From a virus, in the IMG/VR virus record IMGVR_UViG_3300042198_000079, positions 62,001-126,000 of that record: 64,000 nucleotides of DNA; one strand, written 5' to 3'. Both the position numbers and the translations under genes were made by a program. Under the pieces are notes generated by a model. It was not told the DNA's origin, made no database searches, and saw nothing but the letters and a program-made list of their open reading frames with translations. Of this stretch, positions 24,547-33,561 are shown piece by piece (positions within the stretch are counted from its first letter, which is position 1; each line of letters opens with the position of its first letter).

Positions 24547-26235
24547 TTATGCATTCACCAAAACGGTTTCTCTATCTATTTTTTCTAAATGTATAATCTT
24601 ATCAAAAGAAAACGAAACTGATTCTCTGTGAGTTATAAAAAATACACAATGATTATTTTCGATTGCTCTTTCTCTTAATAACTCTAATATAGAAACTATA
24701 CCAACTTCATCTATAGATGAATCTAAAAGTTCATCACAAACAAATAAATTACAATCAAATCCAGTCACTATTTTTTTAATGTCTTGCAGTGCTAAAAGAA
24801 TTGATACGTCTATTCTTTTTGCTTCGCCTCCAGATAAACTCCCATACGATATTTCTTTTTCTTTTTGAAAAATAACAACATCGAAATTGTTTTCTACTTT
24901 TATTGAATAAGGAAAATTAAAAACATTTGCATAATTAGCTAGAATATAATTAAACTTATCTAATATTTTGGGAATTATTATAGACTTTATACCTTTATCT
25001 CCTAAAAGCTGAATAGCATTTAATTGAATATCCATTTGAAATAATTTTTCGTCTAAAAGAGTAGATAAATTTTTTATTTCTTCGTCATATTTTGAAATTT
25101 CTAAAATCAAACTATTATTGTCTAATTTTTGGTTTAATTTTATATTAATTTCTTTTATTTTCTCATATAATGGATCTAGTCCATTTTTCATTTGTTCAAC
25201 TATATTGTTATTTTCTAATATAGATTTTTTTAAATCGTTTTCTATATAAATGATTTGTATATGTCGATCTTCCCTTTTAGATATTTTGTTTATTAAGTTT
25301 TTTATTTTTTCTTCATATTCTACTTTGTGCGTCATATCTGCACTGTTCCAACTTTGTTTACAGGTTGGACATATGTTTGGAGTTTTATAAACATTAGAAG
25401 ATTTAAGAAGTTCTAATTCTTTTTTTAAACCTATTAACTGATTAGAAATTTTTTGTTTTACTTCTTCTAATTGTTTTAGATTACTGGTATTTTCTTTTAT
25501 TATATCTAAACTTTTTTCTAAAATAGATGTATCGTATTTTGATATTTTTAATTCGATATTTTTTTTATCTTTGTTTAATTGTTCTATCAATATAGAAAAT
25601 TTTTCTTCTTCGTTTTTCAATACATCTTCTAATCTTTTTTTACCGTTCTTTTTTTCTTGTAAAGATGAATAATCAATATCTATTTCTTTTTGTAATTTGT
25701 TTTTATCTAATCTTGCTGCTTCCAGCATGTCTCTTAAAACAGTTAAATCAAAAATAGATTCTAAAAATTTTTGTCTATTTATTGGCGTTTCTGATAAAAA
25801 ACTATTTGTTTTTGTGTCGAGAAATATAGAATTTCTTGCAAATTTTTCATTACAATGAATTATTTGGCATATTTCTTTATTAGTTTCGTCTACAGATTTA
25901 GTTATATCTTGACCATTTTTAATAAAAGTAATTGACGTGGGTATTCTTCTAGTCAGTTCATATTCGTCTTCCCCTATAGAAAAATATAGTTTTACACAAG
26001 TAGATCCGCCTTTTCTATTTCTAATTTCTGATTGTTTTATTCTTCGGAATGCCTCTCCGAATAAAACCCAAAAAATACTATCTAAAATTAAAGCAGATTT
26101 ACCTACTCCATTTCTGGAATTTTTATCTTTATTAAATCCTTGAACAAGTGTTAATCCAGAATTGTAATTTAATTCTATCTGACTTGTAATTGACAAGAAA
26201 TTTGAAACTATGATTTTTTTGAACTTTACAAACAC
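24547..26235 (-). CDS. 46: Recombination nuclease ATPase subunit (T4 gp46, SbcC/Rad50-like)
   Basis: 562 residues. Walker A RNGVGKSALILD (about 42-53), long paired coiled coils around the zinc hook NICPTCKQSW (about 290), the signature SYGSLSGGEAKRID and Walker B FVCDELLDSS, then the H-loop FFITHRES. With gp47 it resects DNA ends for UvsX-mediated recombination and host DNA breakdown. The start is GTG at 26235, five bases behind a -10 box. gp47 is not adjacent but about 6 kb away in the same orientation. Confidence 0.93.
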   Translation of the reverse strand: MFVKFKKIIVSNFLSITSQIELNYNSGLTLVQGFNKDKNSRNGVGKSALILDSIFWVLFGEAFRRIKQSEIRNRKGGSTCVKLYFSIGEDEYELTRRIPTSITFIKNGQDITKSVDETNKEICQIIHCNEKFARNSIFLDTKTNSFLSETPINRQKFLESIFDLTVLRDMLEAARLDKNKLQKEIDIDYSSLQEKKNGKKRLEDVLKNEEEKFSILIEQLNKDKKNIELKISKYDTSILEKSLDIIKENTSNLKQLEEVKQKISNQLIGLKKELELLKSSNVYKTPNICPTCKQSWNSADMTHKVEYEEKIKNLINKISKREDRHIQIIYIENDLKKSILENNNIVEQMKNGLDPLYEKIKEINIKLNQKLDNNSLILEISKYDEEIKNLSTLLDEKLFQMDIQLNAIQLLGDKGIKSIIIPKILDKFNYILANYANVFNFPYSIKVENNFDVVIFQKEKEISYGSLSGGEAKRIDVSILLALQDIKKIVTGFDCNLFVCDELLDSSIDEVGIVSILELLRERAIENNHCVFFITHRESVSFSFDKIIHLEKIDRETVLVNA

Positions 26236-26240
26236 TATAA

Positions 26241-26269
26241 AATCTATATTAAATTAGTTACATTTTCAA
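26241..26269 (-). promoter_or_regulatory. Sigma70-type promoter of gp46
   Basis: TTGAAA (26264-26269), 17 bp, TAGATT (26241-26246) on the minus strand, five bases before the GTG start at 26235. Confidence 0.58.
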
Positions 26270-26901
26270 GAAACAAGATCGTTTATTTTGTTTCTATATT
26301 TTTTTATAAAATTTTCGTCTATTATTGTATTTTCTTCAACGAAATTTTCTGCTATTCTTTCGTATTGTAAATGAAAAAAATCTTCAGGTGAAGAAAAAAA
26401 TTCTATGTAAGATTGATTTTCGTTTAACCACCATTTTTGGTCATCGATACTAAAACATTCCTTTATTAATTTACAAAGATCCTTTGTATTGTTATACAAA
26501 TCATTCGCATAAGATTCATAGATTATGTTGTGTTTAGATTTGTTAAAATATAAATCTTTATGGTCTTTGTATTGATAACTCGTAACACAAACATTGTAAT
26601 CGTTTATTTCTTTATTTTGTTTTTTTAACAAATTGTAGATTATCGGGGTTGGATCTTCTCGATAACAATAAAATATATTTTTTCTATTAATATAGACATT
26701 GGTCAGATCATTTGTATACATTCCCCAAAAATTTTCTTTAGAACTTTCTTGAAAATAACTTTTGGGATATGCTGTAGTTTGTAAAAATATTTCAATACAA
26801 CAAGAAACTAAATCTAGTCCAGAAAAAGGAAAACCAATCAAGACCGGATAATCTTGATTGGTCATAAAAGACGTATAAAAGCTTTTATTGTAGTCTTCCA
26901 T
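26266..26901 (-). CDS. Unknown protein, possible sulfotransferase/P-loop-like fold
   Basis: 211 residues. Near the N-terminus YPVLIGFPFSGLDLVSCCIE recalls the sulfotransferase phosphate-binding loop (G-x-P-R-S-G-T) but lacks the Arg. FYCYREDPTPIIYN recalls the later R-D-P region. The rest is unrecognised. The start overlaps the dUTPase stop by one base (TAATG), placing it in an operon with dUTPase and a HAD phosphatase. The sulfotransferase reading is speculative. Confidence 0.5.
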   Translation of the reverse strand: MEDYNKSFYTSFMTNQDYPVLIGFPFSGLDLVSCCIEIFLQTTAYPKSYFQESSKENFWGMYTNDLTNVYINRKNIFYCYREDPTPIIYNLLKKQNKEINDYNVCVTSYQYKDHKDLYFNKSKHNIIYESYANDLYNNTKDLCKLIKECFSIDDQKWWLNENQSYIEFFSSPEDFFHLQYERIAENFVEENTIIDENFIKKYRNKINDLVS

Positions 26902-27386
26902 TACGAACCACTGCTTCCTAAACCACCTCTTGATTTTTTCTGAGGAATTTCGCTTTCAACCAATACAATTTCTGGAATAGGCATAATTATAATTTGTGCT
27001 ATCCTATCTCCCTTTTTGTATATTTTATCATAAATAGCACTATCTTCTTCTCCATTAATATGATTAGATAATAATACATATGAAGGACTCATATATAATC
27101 TATAATTAAGAATAATTTCGTCAGTATAGCCATGATCAATAACGGCAACAGAGTTGACTAAACTCAAACATTTATTTTTAATAGACGATCTTGGGAAAAC
27201 ATATCCTACATAATTTTTTGGAATATTTATTCCTATCCCGGTTTCGTAACTTATAATACACGTATTATTCGTTTCTCTTTTTATATCACCTTCTTCCAAA
27301 GCATATATATCAAATGCGGCATCATATTGATTGGCTTTTGTTGGAATTTTTGCATCCACATGATGTTTGTATAATTCAATATTCAT
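26901..27386 (-). CDS. dut: dUTPase (trimeric dut family)
   Basis: 161 residues with all five dUTPase motifs: YDAAFDIYA, PRSSI, VAVIDHGYTDEI, KGDRIAQIII and RGGLGSSGS at the C-terminus. Motif 3 has His where most members have Ser/Pro-type residues next to the catalytic Asp. The enzyme hydrolyses dUTP to dUMP and PPi, which keeps uracil out of the DNA and supplies dUMP. T4 itself uses the unrelated gp56. Overlaps the HAD gene by 11 bases. Confidence 0.92.
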   Translation of the reverse strand: MNIELYKHHVDAKIPTKANQYDAAFDIYALEEGDIKRETNNTCIISYETGIGINIPKNYVGYVFPRSSIKNKCLSLVNSVAVIDHGYTDEIILNYRLYMSPSYVLLSNHINGEEDSAIYDKIYKKGDRIAQIIIMPIPEIVLVESEIPQKKSRGGLGSSGS

Positions 27387-27819
27387 TATATTTTAGTATT
27401 TCTAGTGCTTTTTGTAAATCTTTTTCTTCTATTCCGAAATTGTAATTTATTTTTATATGGAAAGGTATTTGATAATCATTAAATACCACACTTGATAAAT
27501 CGTCAAATATACAAAATTTATCTGCCAATATGTTTATATTGTTTGATGATAACCATTCTTGTATTTCGTCTCCTTTTCGTTTGGAGAAATGTTTTGTTTT
27601 ATCTATAAAATTCCCAAATAGATTATTATTATTTGTAAAGTGTTTTAATTCGTCGAAAGTTTCATATAAATGTGTTTCGAACACTATTTCACATTTTGGT
27701 ATTTTTGCAACAAAGTCATTCCAAATATTGACAATTTTTTTAGGTATTGTAATAGAATTTATATTCTCAGTAATAGGTAATAAAGTTCCGTCAATATCTA
27801 AAAAAATTATTTGTCTCAT
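27376..27819 (-). CDS. HAD-family phosphatase-like protein
   Basis: 147 residues with HAD motif I IIFLDIDGTLLP at the N-terminus, a lysine helix RKGDEIQEWLSSN and motif IV CIFDDLSS. It resembles the short HAD proteins with no cap domain that occur in phages, some next to RNA or nucleotide repair enzymes. Both nucleophile aspartates are present. Located between a 51-residue gene (TAATG overlap) and dUTPase, so nucleotide dephosphorylation is a reasonable guess. Confidence 0.72.
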   Translation of the reverse strand: MRQIIFLDIDGTLLPITENINSITIPKKIVNIWNDFVAKIPKCEIVFETHLYETFDELKHFTNNNNLFGNFIDKTKHFSKRKGDEIQEWLSSNNINILADKFCIFDDLSSVVFNDYQIPFHIKINYNFGIEEKDLQKALEILKYNEY

Positions 27820-27974
27820 TAGTCTATATCTGTATAAAAAGATTGAATCAAATATTCGACAATATAATCTAATTGATCTTCATCGAATTCAACATCACAT
27901 TCGGATAATAGATTTTCTATTTTTTCTACTATCGTTTCTTTGTCGTCTTCATATTGTAAATGCTTTTTCGACAT
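27819..27974 (-). CDS. Small acidic protein, 51 residues
   Basis: Starts MSKKHLQYEDDKETIVEKIE and ends QSFYTDID; two amphipathic acidic helices. The stop overlaps the ATG of the HAD gene as TAATG, the coupling used elsewhere in this operon, which supports coding. No family recognised. Possibly an inhibitor or small adaptor. Confidence 0.5.
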   Translation of the reverse strand: MSKKHLQYEDDKETIVEKIENLLSECDVEFDEDQLDYIVEYLIQSFYTDID

Positions 27975-28003
27975 AATAATATCTACTAATTAGTATTTTA
28001 TGT

Positions 28004-28234
28004 TTAGTTTTTTAAAGAAATTATCCTGCCGTTGTCAGGAGACGATTTGTCAAACTCAACAATAACTTTATCACCAACAACCACGCCCATATATTTCTTT
28101 CGAACTTCTTTATTTGGATAACATGTTAAATCAACGAAATTTTCGGCGTTTTCTTCTAAACGAACTAAAAACTTTCCACCTTTTAAGATTTCTTTTATCA
28201 AACCTTCTTTTTTTAAAAGATTTTCTTTTCCCAT
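28004..28234 (-). CDS. infA: Translation initiation factor IF-1 homologue
   Basis: 76 residues, one S1-like OB domain. The match to bacterial IF-1 covers the whole length: EGLIKEILKGGKFLVRLEE (IF-1: QGTVLETLPNTMFRVELEN), VRKKYMGVVVGDKVIVE (MRKNYIRILTGDKVTVE) and the end NGRIISLKN (KGRIVFRSR). Cellular IF-1 binds the ribosomal A site and, with IF-2 and IF-3, controls start-site choice. A phage copy is unusual. In this genome, where most mRNAs appear leaderless, it could bias initiation toward phage messages; that is inference. Confidence 0.82.
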   Translation of the reverse strand: MGKENLLKKEGLIKEILKGGKFLVRLEENAENFVDLTCYPNKEVRKKYMGVVVGDKVIVEFDKSSPDNGRIISLKN

Positions 28235-28235
28235 A

Positions 28236-29084
28236 TTATTTATAATATATTTTTTCTAACATATTTCCGTTAGTAGAATGCATTTTTTCTAGAAAATTTA
28301 AAACTTCTTCAATGCCCATTGGTTTTGCCTGAGTTGGATTAAATCCGTGTTTTTTTTCAAACAATAAAAGAGCATCTTTAAAATTCTGTAAGAATTTTTC
28401 TTTGTCTTTTCTGATTATTGAACACGAATGATTTTCGTCTTGCTCTCCAATATATTGATCAGAATTTGCAATATCCGCCCACCATCCAAATCCAGTCGAA
28501 AACCCATTTTTGAAAATTCTATATGAATGTTCAACATGTTCCATAGCATTGACGAAATTTTCATCAATATATCCAACAATAGGTATAATTGCGCTGTTAT
28601 AATAACTAAACGATCCAAGGATATTTGGATGAAAAGTAATTTCATATTTTTCATCCATACATTCGTAATCAACGGAATTGATTATAATCGAAGAACCATC
28701 AGAATTTACGTTTGCATTTCCGTGCTTGTGGAAATTAAAATGATAAATTCCACTTGTATATGCATGTTTGATATATCTTTCAAAGATAGAATTATCTTTG
28801 AGTAACATATCATCCTCGATTAAGAAGATATGTTTTTTATTTTTATTTCTGAGAAATCTTAATAATTCATTTTTTGCATGTCCGACAGAAAGCGTTTCTT
28901 TATTAATTTCTTTAGAAACTAAAGAAAATTTATCTTTATTATATTCTATAGGTTCTGTGCCGGAATTGAAAATTAAAATTTCTGACAAATAATCAGTATC
29001 TATAGAATTTAATAAATTATTAAAAAATTCTGGTCTGTTACATGTAATTAAACCAACACCTATATCTTCTTTAAAAATACTCAT
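28236..29084 (-). CDS. Glycosyltransferase family 2-like protein (GT-A)
   Basis: 282 residues. The GT-A start VGLITCNRPEFFNNLLNSI and the metal-binding D-x-D-like IFLIEDDMLLKD (about 95) are visible, followed by acceptor-domain residues FGWWADIANSDQYIG. It is a paralogue of the gene at 38642: both share IEDDM-x-LK, the F-x-YI spacing and W-x-A-D-I-x-NSD. The target sugar acceptor is unknown. Its stop is one base before IF-1. Confidence 0.72.
   Translation of the reverse strand: MSIFKEDIGVGLITCNRPEFFNNLLNSIDTDYLSEILIFNSGTEPIEYNKDKFSLVSKEINKETLSVGHAKNELLRFLRNKNKKHIFLIEDDMLLKDNSIFERYIKHAYTSGIYHFNFHKHGNANVNSDGSSIIINSVDYECMDEKYEITFHPNILGSFSYYNSAIIPIVGYIDENFVNAMEHVEHSYRIFKNGFSTGFGWWADIANSDQYIGEQDENHSCSIIRKDKEKFLQNFKDALLLFEKKHGFNPTQAKPMGIEEVLNFLEKMHSTNGNMLEKIYYK
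28237..28244 (-). promoter_or_regulatory. TATAAATA box before the IF-1 gene (doubtful promoter)
   Basis: Exact late-box sequence but only two bases before ATG 28234, so transcription from it would begin within the gene. Probably fortuitous, or used for a shorter product. Confidence 0.25.
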
Positions 29085-29093
29085 ATGAGATAT

Positions 29094-29122
29094 ATAGTAT
29101 CATATTGATTTTTTGGTGTCAA
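29094..29122 (-). promoter_or_regulatory. Sigma70-type promoter of the GT/IF-1/dUTPase operon
   Basis: TTGACA (29117-29122), 17 bp, TACTAT (29094-29099) on the minus strand, nine bases before the ATG at 29084. Confidence 0.75.
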
Positions 29123-30411
29123 TATCCCCAAGAATTAATTTTATTAATTTTTTTCTTAAATTTTGTTTCAACAACAAAATCACGTAAATTAAAAATTTTA
29201 GATTTTTCTGGAATGTAATAATTACATGGACGTGTTTCAGTTAAAAACCAAAAATATTTTTCTGGATGTTTTGGTTGCAATGCTGTTCCTTGCCCATCTG
29301 TTATAATAAAAACAGAATCTGGATGCTGTTTCATTTGATTAACTTCGTTCGCAATAATATCGAATCTTGTCCCACCTCCAACTGGAATAGAACAATCTTC
29401 GTTTTTATAGATTTGTGTTATATTAGTTAATGTATCATCAAAAACATACACTTTAATATTAAAATATTCTTCTGGAATCATTCTAGATGCAGATACAAAC
29501 ATATCAACATATTTTTCACAACTTCCACTAACATCTAAAAATAAACAAATGTTGTTTTTATTTTTTAAAAGTGCATCGTTTTTATTTTTACCGGGAAATA
29601 TAAAAGACGAATTACGCATTATGGACGAATATCTTCTATTTTGATAACCCCATTGTGGTTGATTTTTAACTCTTTTGATACTGTATCTACACCATTTATC
29701 GATAACAGAATACCAAGGTTTTTTCTGAGAAAGATTATTTAACCAATTAATCGTTTTGTTGTTTTGATTGCCGCAAAACGATTGAGATTTAATTTCAGAT
29801 TCTATCTCTTGAGGATCATAAGATTCATATGATTCAAAATATTTTTGAATAAAATCTTGAAAGGTTTCTAATTTTTCTAACCCACTAATATTTTCCATAG
29901 GAAAATACATAATATCACTATTATTATTTTCTTCTGAATTTTTTCTTAGAAGATCGAAATAGTATTCGACGCTTTTATTGTAATGATTTTCTATAGGTCC
30001 ATATTTTTCGGTATCGTGAAACACAGTATCCACCCATGCAATTTTATCTGCTAAATCAGGAGATAAACTGTTTCTTTTTATGTTTAAAAAATCATTAATG
30101 AAATGATTAATATAAACATCTGTTGAGATATTAAATATCTCATATTCGCTTTTATCAAGATCTTTTATTCTCCATAAATGTCCGAAAAATAAATGACACA
30201 TTTCATGGCAAATAACAAATACTTTATCTAAATCTGTTTTTGTAGTTTCTTTCCAAAAAGAAGGATTTACATAAAATGTAATTTTATTTTCATGTAAACT
30301 TACACAAGCAGTTTCTATAGAATTGTTTTCTATAACATTTCCATAACCAACCATTAATTTAAATAATTCATGTTGATCGTAGAAATGGTGACGATATTCT
30401 TTTATATTCAT
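29119..30411 (-). CDS. VWA-domain protein with HExxH metal motif (partner of MoxR ATPase)
   Basis: 430 residues. The N-terminal part has a zinc-type motif VFVICHEMCHLFFGH (about 67-80); the C-terminal part has a von Willebrand A-like domain with the MIDAS sequence CLFLDVSGSCEKY (about 285) and later VGGGTRFD and FIITDGQG. This is the layout of VWA-like predicted metallopeptidases that are paired with AAA+ ATPases. The start overlaps the ATPase stop as TAATG. By family knowledge MoxR-VWA pairs act in metal insertion or protein remodelling. Phage role unknown. Confidence 0.75.
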   Translation of the reverse strand: MNIKEYRHHFYDQHELFKLMVGYGNVIENNSIETACVSLHENKITFYVNPSFWKETTKTDLDKVFVICHEMCHLFFGHLWRIKDLDKSEYEIFNISTDVYINHFINDFLNIKRNSLSPDLADKIAWVDTVFHDTEKYGPIENHYNKSVEYYFDLLRKNSEENNNSDIMYFPMENISGLEKLETFQDFIQKYFESYESYDPQEIESEIKSQSFCGNQNNKTINWLNNLSQKKPWYSVIDKWCRYSIKRVKNQPQWGYQNRRYSSIMRNSSFIFPGKNKNDALLKNKNNICLFLDVSGSCEKYVDMFVSASRMIPEEYFNIKVYVFDDTLTNITQIYKNEDCSIPVGGGTRFDIIANEVNQMKQHPDSVFIITDGQGTALQPKHPEKYFWFLTETRPCNYYIPEKSKIFNLRDFVVETKFKKKINKINSWGY

Positions 30412-32012
30412 TACTTTACGTAAGCAAAAAACACATCATTGGACTTGGGAAGAATTGTATACAGTGTTTGCAATGAATATTTCTTACTGAGATAATCATC
30501 TTGTGACCAAACCGTTAAAAGCCTATTCAAAACAGTATCAAATTCTCCATTTTTTGTCAGCGAATCATCCATCAAAGAAAAAACTAGTAACAAATCATTA
30601 AAATTTTTCTTAATAGTATTTTTCGTACATTTTCCATATGACTTTAAAATAATCTTTGTCGCATTTGAAAGTTTTGCAATAGGACATTTAATCTCAATTT
30701 TTAATGTTTCACTCGTTATATCTTTATAACTAGATCCGACATTGATTAAGTCACACAATCTTCTATTTACAGATTTAAATCTGTAAATAGAAGCACTTAA
30801 ATTCATTCGATCTTCAGACGTAACACTACTAGTAGTAAACAGATTAGTAGGGTCGAATTTTTCTTCAGTTGGGCCGTTTTGAATAAATAATGAATTTTCA
30901 AGAGAATTAATATCAAATATAGTATTTTTTTGGACTTCCAAAGAAGATTGATTTTTAAGATGATGTAATTTTATCGAAACTACATCATTTTCGCACATTT
31001 TATTCGTTCTTTCTAGAGAACGAACGACACTAGGAGAAGTATTATATGTAGAACAAATTTCTTTATAGATTTTGCAGAAATTTTTATCGTCTAAAGCATA
31101 TTTAAATTCTACATAACTTTGGTATTCGTCATTTTCCAAAAACATCTTGGAAACAATGTCTCTGGGAGCAAGAGGAGTGTATTTTTTAAGAGATTCCTCT
31201 GTAAAAGTTTTTTTAATATAATTGAGTTTTCCGGTATCGATTAACTTTTTATAGTTTTCTTCGCATGGATTCAACAACAAATCATCATATATTAATTTTA
31301 CAGGATCTGATTGTAGATACGTAACCAGTTGCTTAATATTAGAATCGGAAGGTAAAATTATATTTAATGGGATGCCTTGTTTATAAGATCTGTATGCTTC
31401 TTCCAATCTTCTAGAAGAGATATGTTTTCTGGAATTTTCATGCTGTTCAGCCCACCATTTCACCAAGATGTTTCCATCATTTTTGTATTTTTCATTAAAG
31501 AACCTTTCGCTAGGTCTAGAAGGAATTCTAATAATACACTGGAATCTATCAATTTGAGCAGGGTCAATTTCTTCTACGTTATAATTGAACATTTCGTCAG
31601 AAGGAGGATTTATGGATGCCCATACAATTTTCAGATTTGGAAATTTTCTTCCATTAATGCTTTTAAATTGTAAAAGTTCCATCATGGCATTCAATGTGGC
31701 TTTATCAGCAGCACGATTATATTCGTCCAGAAAGATTGCTTCCAGATTTTCATTGATTCTGGCAGGTCTTACAAATTTGAGATGTCCGGTTTCTTCGTCT
31801 TCTTTCGGAATCCCAATAAAATCAATCCAAGGATCGCACGTAGGTGCAGAAAAATACGCATAGTTTAATTTGTTTCTTTCAAAACAAGAAACAACTCTTT
31901 CTGTTTTTCCACATCCATGGTTTCCGATCAACAGCAAGTTTTTATTTGCTGTTGCAATTTGATCTAGCATGTTGTCGGATACATCAATTTCGGGATATTC
32001 GTTTATATTCAT
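30411..32012 (-). CDS. MoxR-type AAA+ ATPase (AAA_5)
   Basis: 533 residues. Walker A LLIGNHGCGKTERV (about 26-39), Walker B LEAIFLDEYNRAA (about 90-102), then the sensor region IVWASINPPSD and arginine finger area QIDRFQCIIRI: a MoxR/dynein-like AAA+ module. The long C-terminal part (about 250-533) is not recognised and probably binds the partner or substrate. Coupled to the VWA gene downstream and to gp47 upstream (4-base overlap). It contains a perfect 34-base palindrome at 30760-30793. Confidence 0.8.
   Translation of the reverse strand: MNINEYPEIDVSDNMLDQIATANKNLLLIGNHGCGKTERVVSCFERNKLNYAYFSAPTCDPWIDFIGIPKEDEETGHLKFVRPARINENLEAIFLDEYNRAADKATLNAMMELLQFKSINGRKFPNLKIVWASINPPSDEMFNYNVEEIDPAQIDRFQCIIRIPSRPSERFFNEKYKNDGNILVKWWAEQHENSRKHISSRRLEEAYRSYKQGIPLNIILPSDSNIKQLVTYLQSDPVKLIYDDLLLNPCEENYKKLIDTGKLNYIKKTFTEESLKKYTPLAPRDIVSKMFLENDEYQSYVEFKYALDDKNFCKIYKEICSTYNTSPSVVRSLERTNKMCENDVVSIKLHHLKNQSSLEVQKNTIFDINSLENSLFIQNGPTEEKFDPTNLFTTSSVTSEDRMNLSASIYRFKSVNRRLCDLINVGSSYKDITSETLKIEIKCPIAKLSNATKIILKSYGKCTKNTIKKNFNDLLLVFSLMDDSLTKNGEFDTVLNRLLTVWSQDDYLSKKYSLQTLYTILPKSNDVFFAYVK
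30760..30793. repeat. Perfect 34-base palindrome inside the MoxR gene
   Basis: The 17-base arm CTTCTATTTACAGATTT is followed without spacer by its exact reverse complement. It encodes part of the ATPase C-terminal region, so the amino acids around IYRFKSVNRR are constrained by it. Confidence 0.9.
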
Positions 32013-32995
32013 TTTTTACAAGTTTCGTAGTATTTTTTTAACTTTTCTTTAAGTTGCGGTTTTTGCTTTTCGTCGATTGTATCGTTGTTCGATACCACAA
32101 TATCGATAATCTCGTTAATGTCAACAGAAGAATTGTCGAGTTTTTCTATTTTTTCTTCGCCCATTAAAATAGGAGAATCCATAATGCTTATTGATACATC
32201 TTTAAATTTTGATCGATCTAAATTTTCTAAAATGGATTCTTTATGAATTTTTATAAAATTGTTTTCTTTTCCGATTAAATCTTTTTCGTTAAAAATATTA
32301 TAATGTTTAGGACTCCATGTATTTTTTATTTCGTTAAATGACTTAGATTCTGTATCAAAAATCCAAAAATAACTATCTTTCCCCTCTTCTCCGAAATTTA
32401 ATTCAAAAGGTGAACCCAAATACATTATAGTCCCGTCTTTGTATTTTTTTCTTTGAAAACGATGATAATGTCCAGAAACAACAAAATCAGAATAATTAAA
32501 CAGTTCTGATTTGTTTTTACCATGAATTGATGGTCTGCCATTATCTAAAGAAAATCCTTGTATGTCAAAGTGACACATTAGAAAATCAGCTTTTAAAGGT
32601 TCTTCGCCCCAAGGGACAAAACAAAATTTTATATTATCTATTTCTACAATTTCGGTCTTATTAAAAATAAAAACTTGTTCTCCATCATGGAAATGAGAAA
32701 CAGAATTTACCAAACTAGAATTTCTAAAATAACAATCATGATTTCCCGTTATCATGAATATTTTTTCAAAATTGTTTTTAAGTTTAGAAAAACAGTCATT
32801 TGAAAAATGTAAATCGTCTACTGATATTTGTCTGTCATTATCGTGCCAGTCTCCTAAAAAAAATAAAATATCAGAATTGTTTTCTTTTGAAATTTTTATA
32901 AATTTGTCAACCCAATCATTTGTAATTTCTTTATATATATTTTTTGGATTTTTTAAGATGTGTATATCTGAAAAGATGCTTATTCTTCTGTGCAT
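32009..32995 (-). CDS. 47: Recombination nuclease subunit (T4 gp47, SbcD/Mre11-like)
   Basis: 328 residues. Metallophosphoesterase motifs in order: FSDIHILKNP (I), LFFLGDWHDND (II), MITGNHDCYF (III), LMCHFDI (IV) and VVSGHYHRFQRK (V). With gp46 this forms the end-processing nuclease that feeds UvsX. The stop overlaps the MoxR start and its own start overlaps gp55 by 16 bases. The neighbourhood gp47-gp55 is the T4 order. Confidence 0.92.
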   Translation of the reverse strand: MHRRISIFSDIHILKNPKNIYKEITNDWVDKFIKISKENNSDILFFLGDWHDNDRQISVDDLHFSNDCFSKLKNNFEKIFMITGNHDCYFRNSSLVNSVSHFHDGEQVFIFNKTEIVEIDNIKFCFVPWGEEPLKADFLMCHFDIQGFSLDNGRPSIHGKNKSELFNYSDFVVSGHYHRFQRKKYKDGTIMYLGSPFELNFGEEGKDSYFWIFDTESKSFNEIKNTWSPKHYNIFNEKDLIGKENNFIKIHKESILENLDRSKFKDVSISIMDSPILMGEEKIEKLDNSSVDINEIIDIVVSNNDTIDEKQKPQLKEKLKKYYETCKK

Positions 32996-33543
32996 TCCAA
33001 TTCATGGTAATCCTCTGGTGTTTCATTGTCAACATCATAAAAATCATTATTTTCAAAAAAATTATCTTCTTCGTCTTCTAGATGATTTTTTCTTTTATAA
33101 TTTTCAAACCCGTTACTTTCTATAATTTGAGAAAAAACATGACTTTTATATTTATTCATTTCTTCCACATTCTTTTTTTCTTTTTTTATTATTTTAATAA
33201 ACTCTCTAGATGCAATACACGAAAAATATGAAAATGGTTTTAAATAATGACCGTTTTCGTCAACTCTTTCCAAATCAAATTTTTTATTAACGACTGCCTT
33301 CCAACATCTGTTAACAGCATCAGCAACAAATTCGTCTTTCCACGAATATTGCCAAAAATTTCCAGAAGATGATAAATGTTTACAAAGAGAAAATAAACTC
33401 TCACACAATTCTCTTTCTTTAATTTCTTTAACTTTACTACCTTCTAAAGAATTATAATATTCTTTTAATGTTTCCCTGAAAGTTTCATTATCAAAGTAGT
33501 GATTTTGTGTTGACTTTTTCTTTTTCTTCTGTAGTATTGACAT
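32980..33543 (-). CDS. 55: Late transcription sigma factor (T4 gp55-like)
   Basis: 187 residues. The region WKDEFVADAVNRCWKAVVNK and KPFSYFSCIASREFIKIIKK matches sigma region 2 as found in gp55, including the aromatic and basic residues for core binding and -10 melting. The C-terminus is acidic. gp55 directs RNA polymerase to TATAAATA promoters with no -35 box; about 15 exact copies of this box lie before genes of this window, which fits. It has its own early promoter with a short leader. Confidence 0.82.
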   Translation of the reverse strand: MSILQKKKKKSTQNHYFDNETFRETLKEYYNSLEGSKVKEIKERELCESLFSLCKHLSSSGNFWQYSWKDEFVADAVNRCWKAVVNKKFDLERVDENGHYLKPFSYFSCIASREFIKIIKKEKKNVEEMNKYKSHVFSQIIESNGFENYKRKNHLEDEEDNFFENNDFYDVDNETPEDYHELECTEE

Positions 33544-33561
33544 ATAAAAATATATACATAT

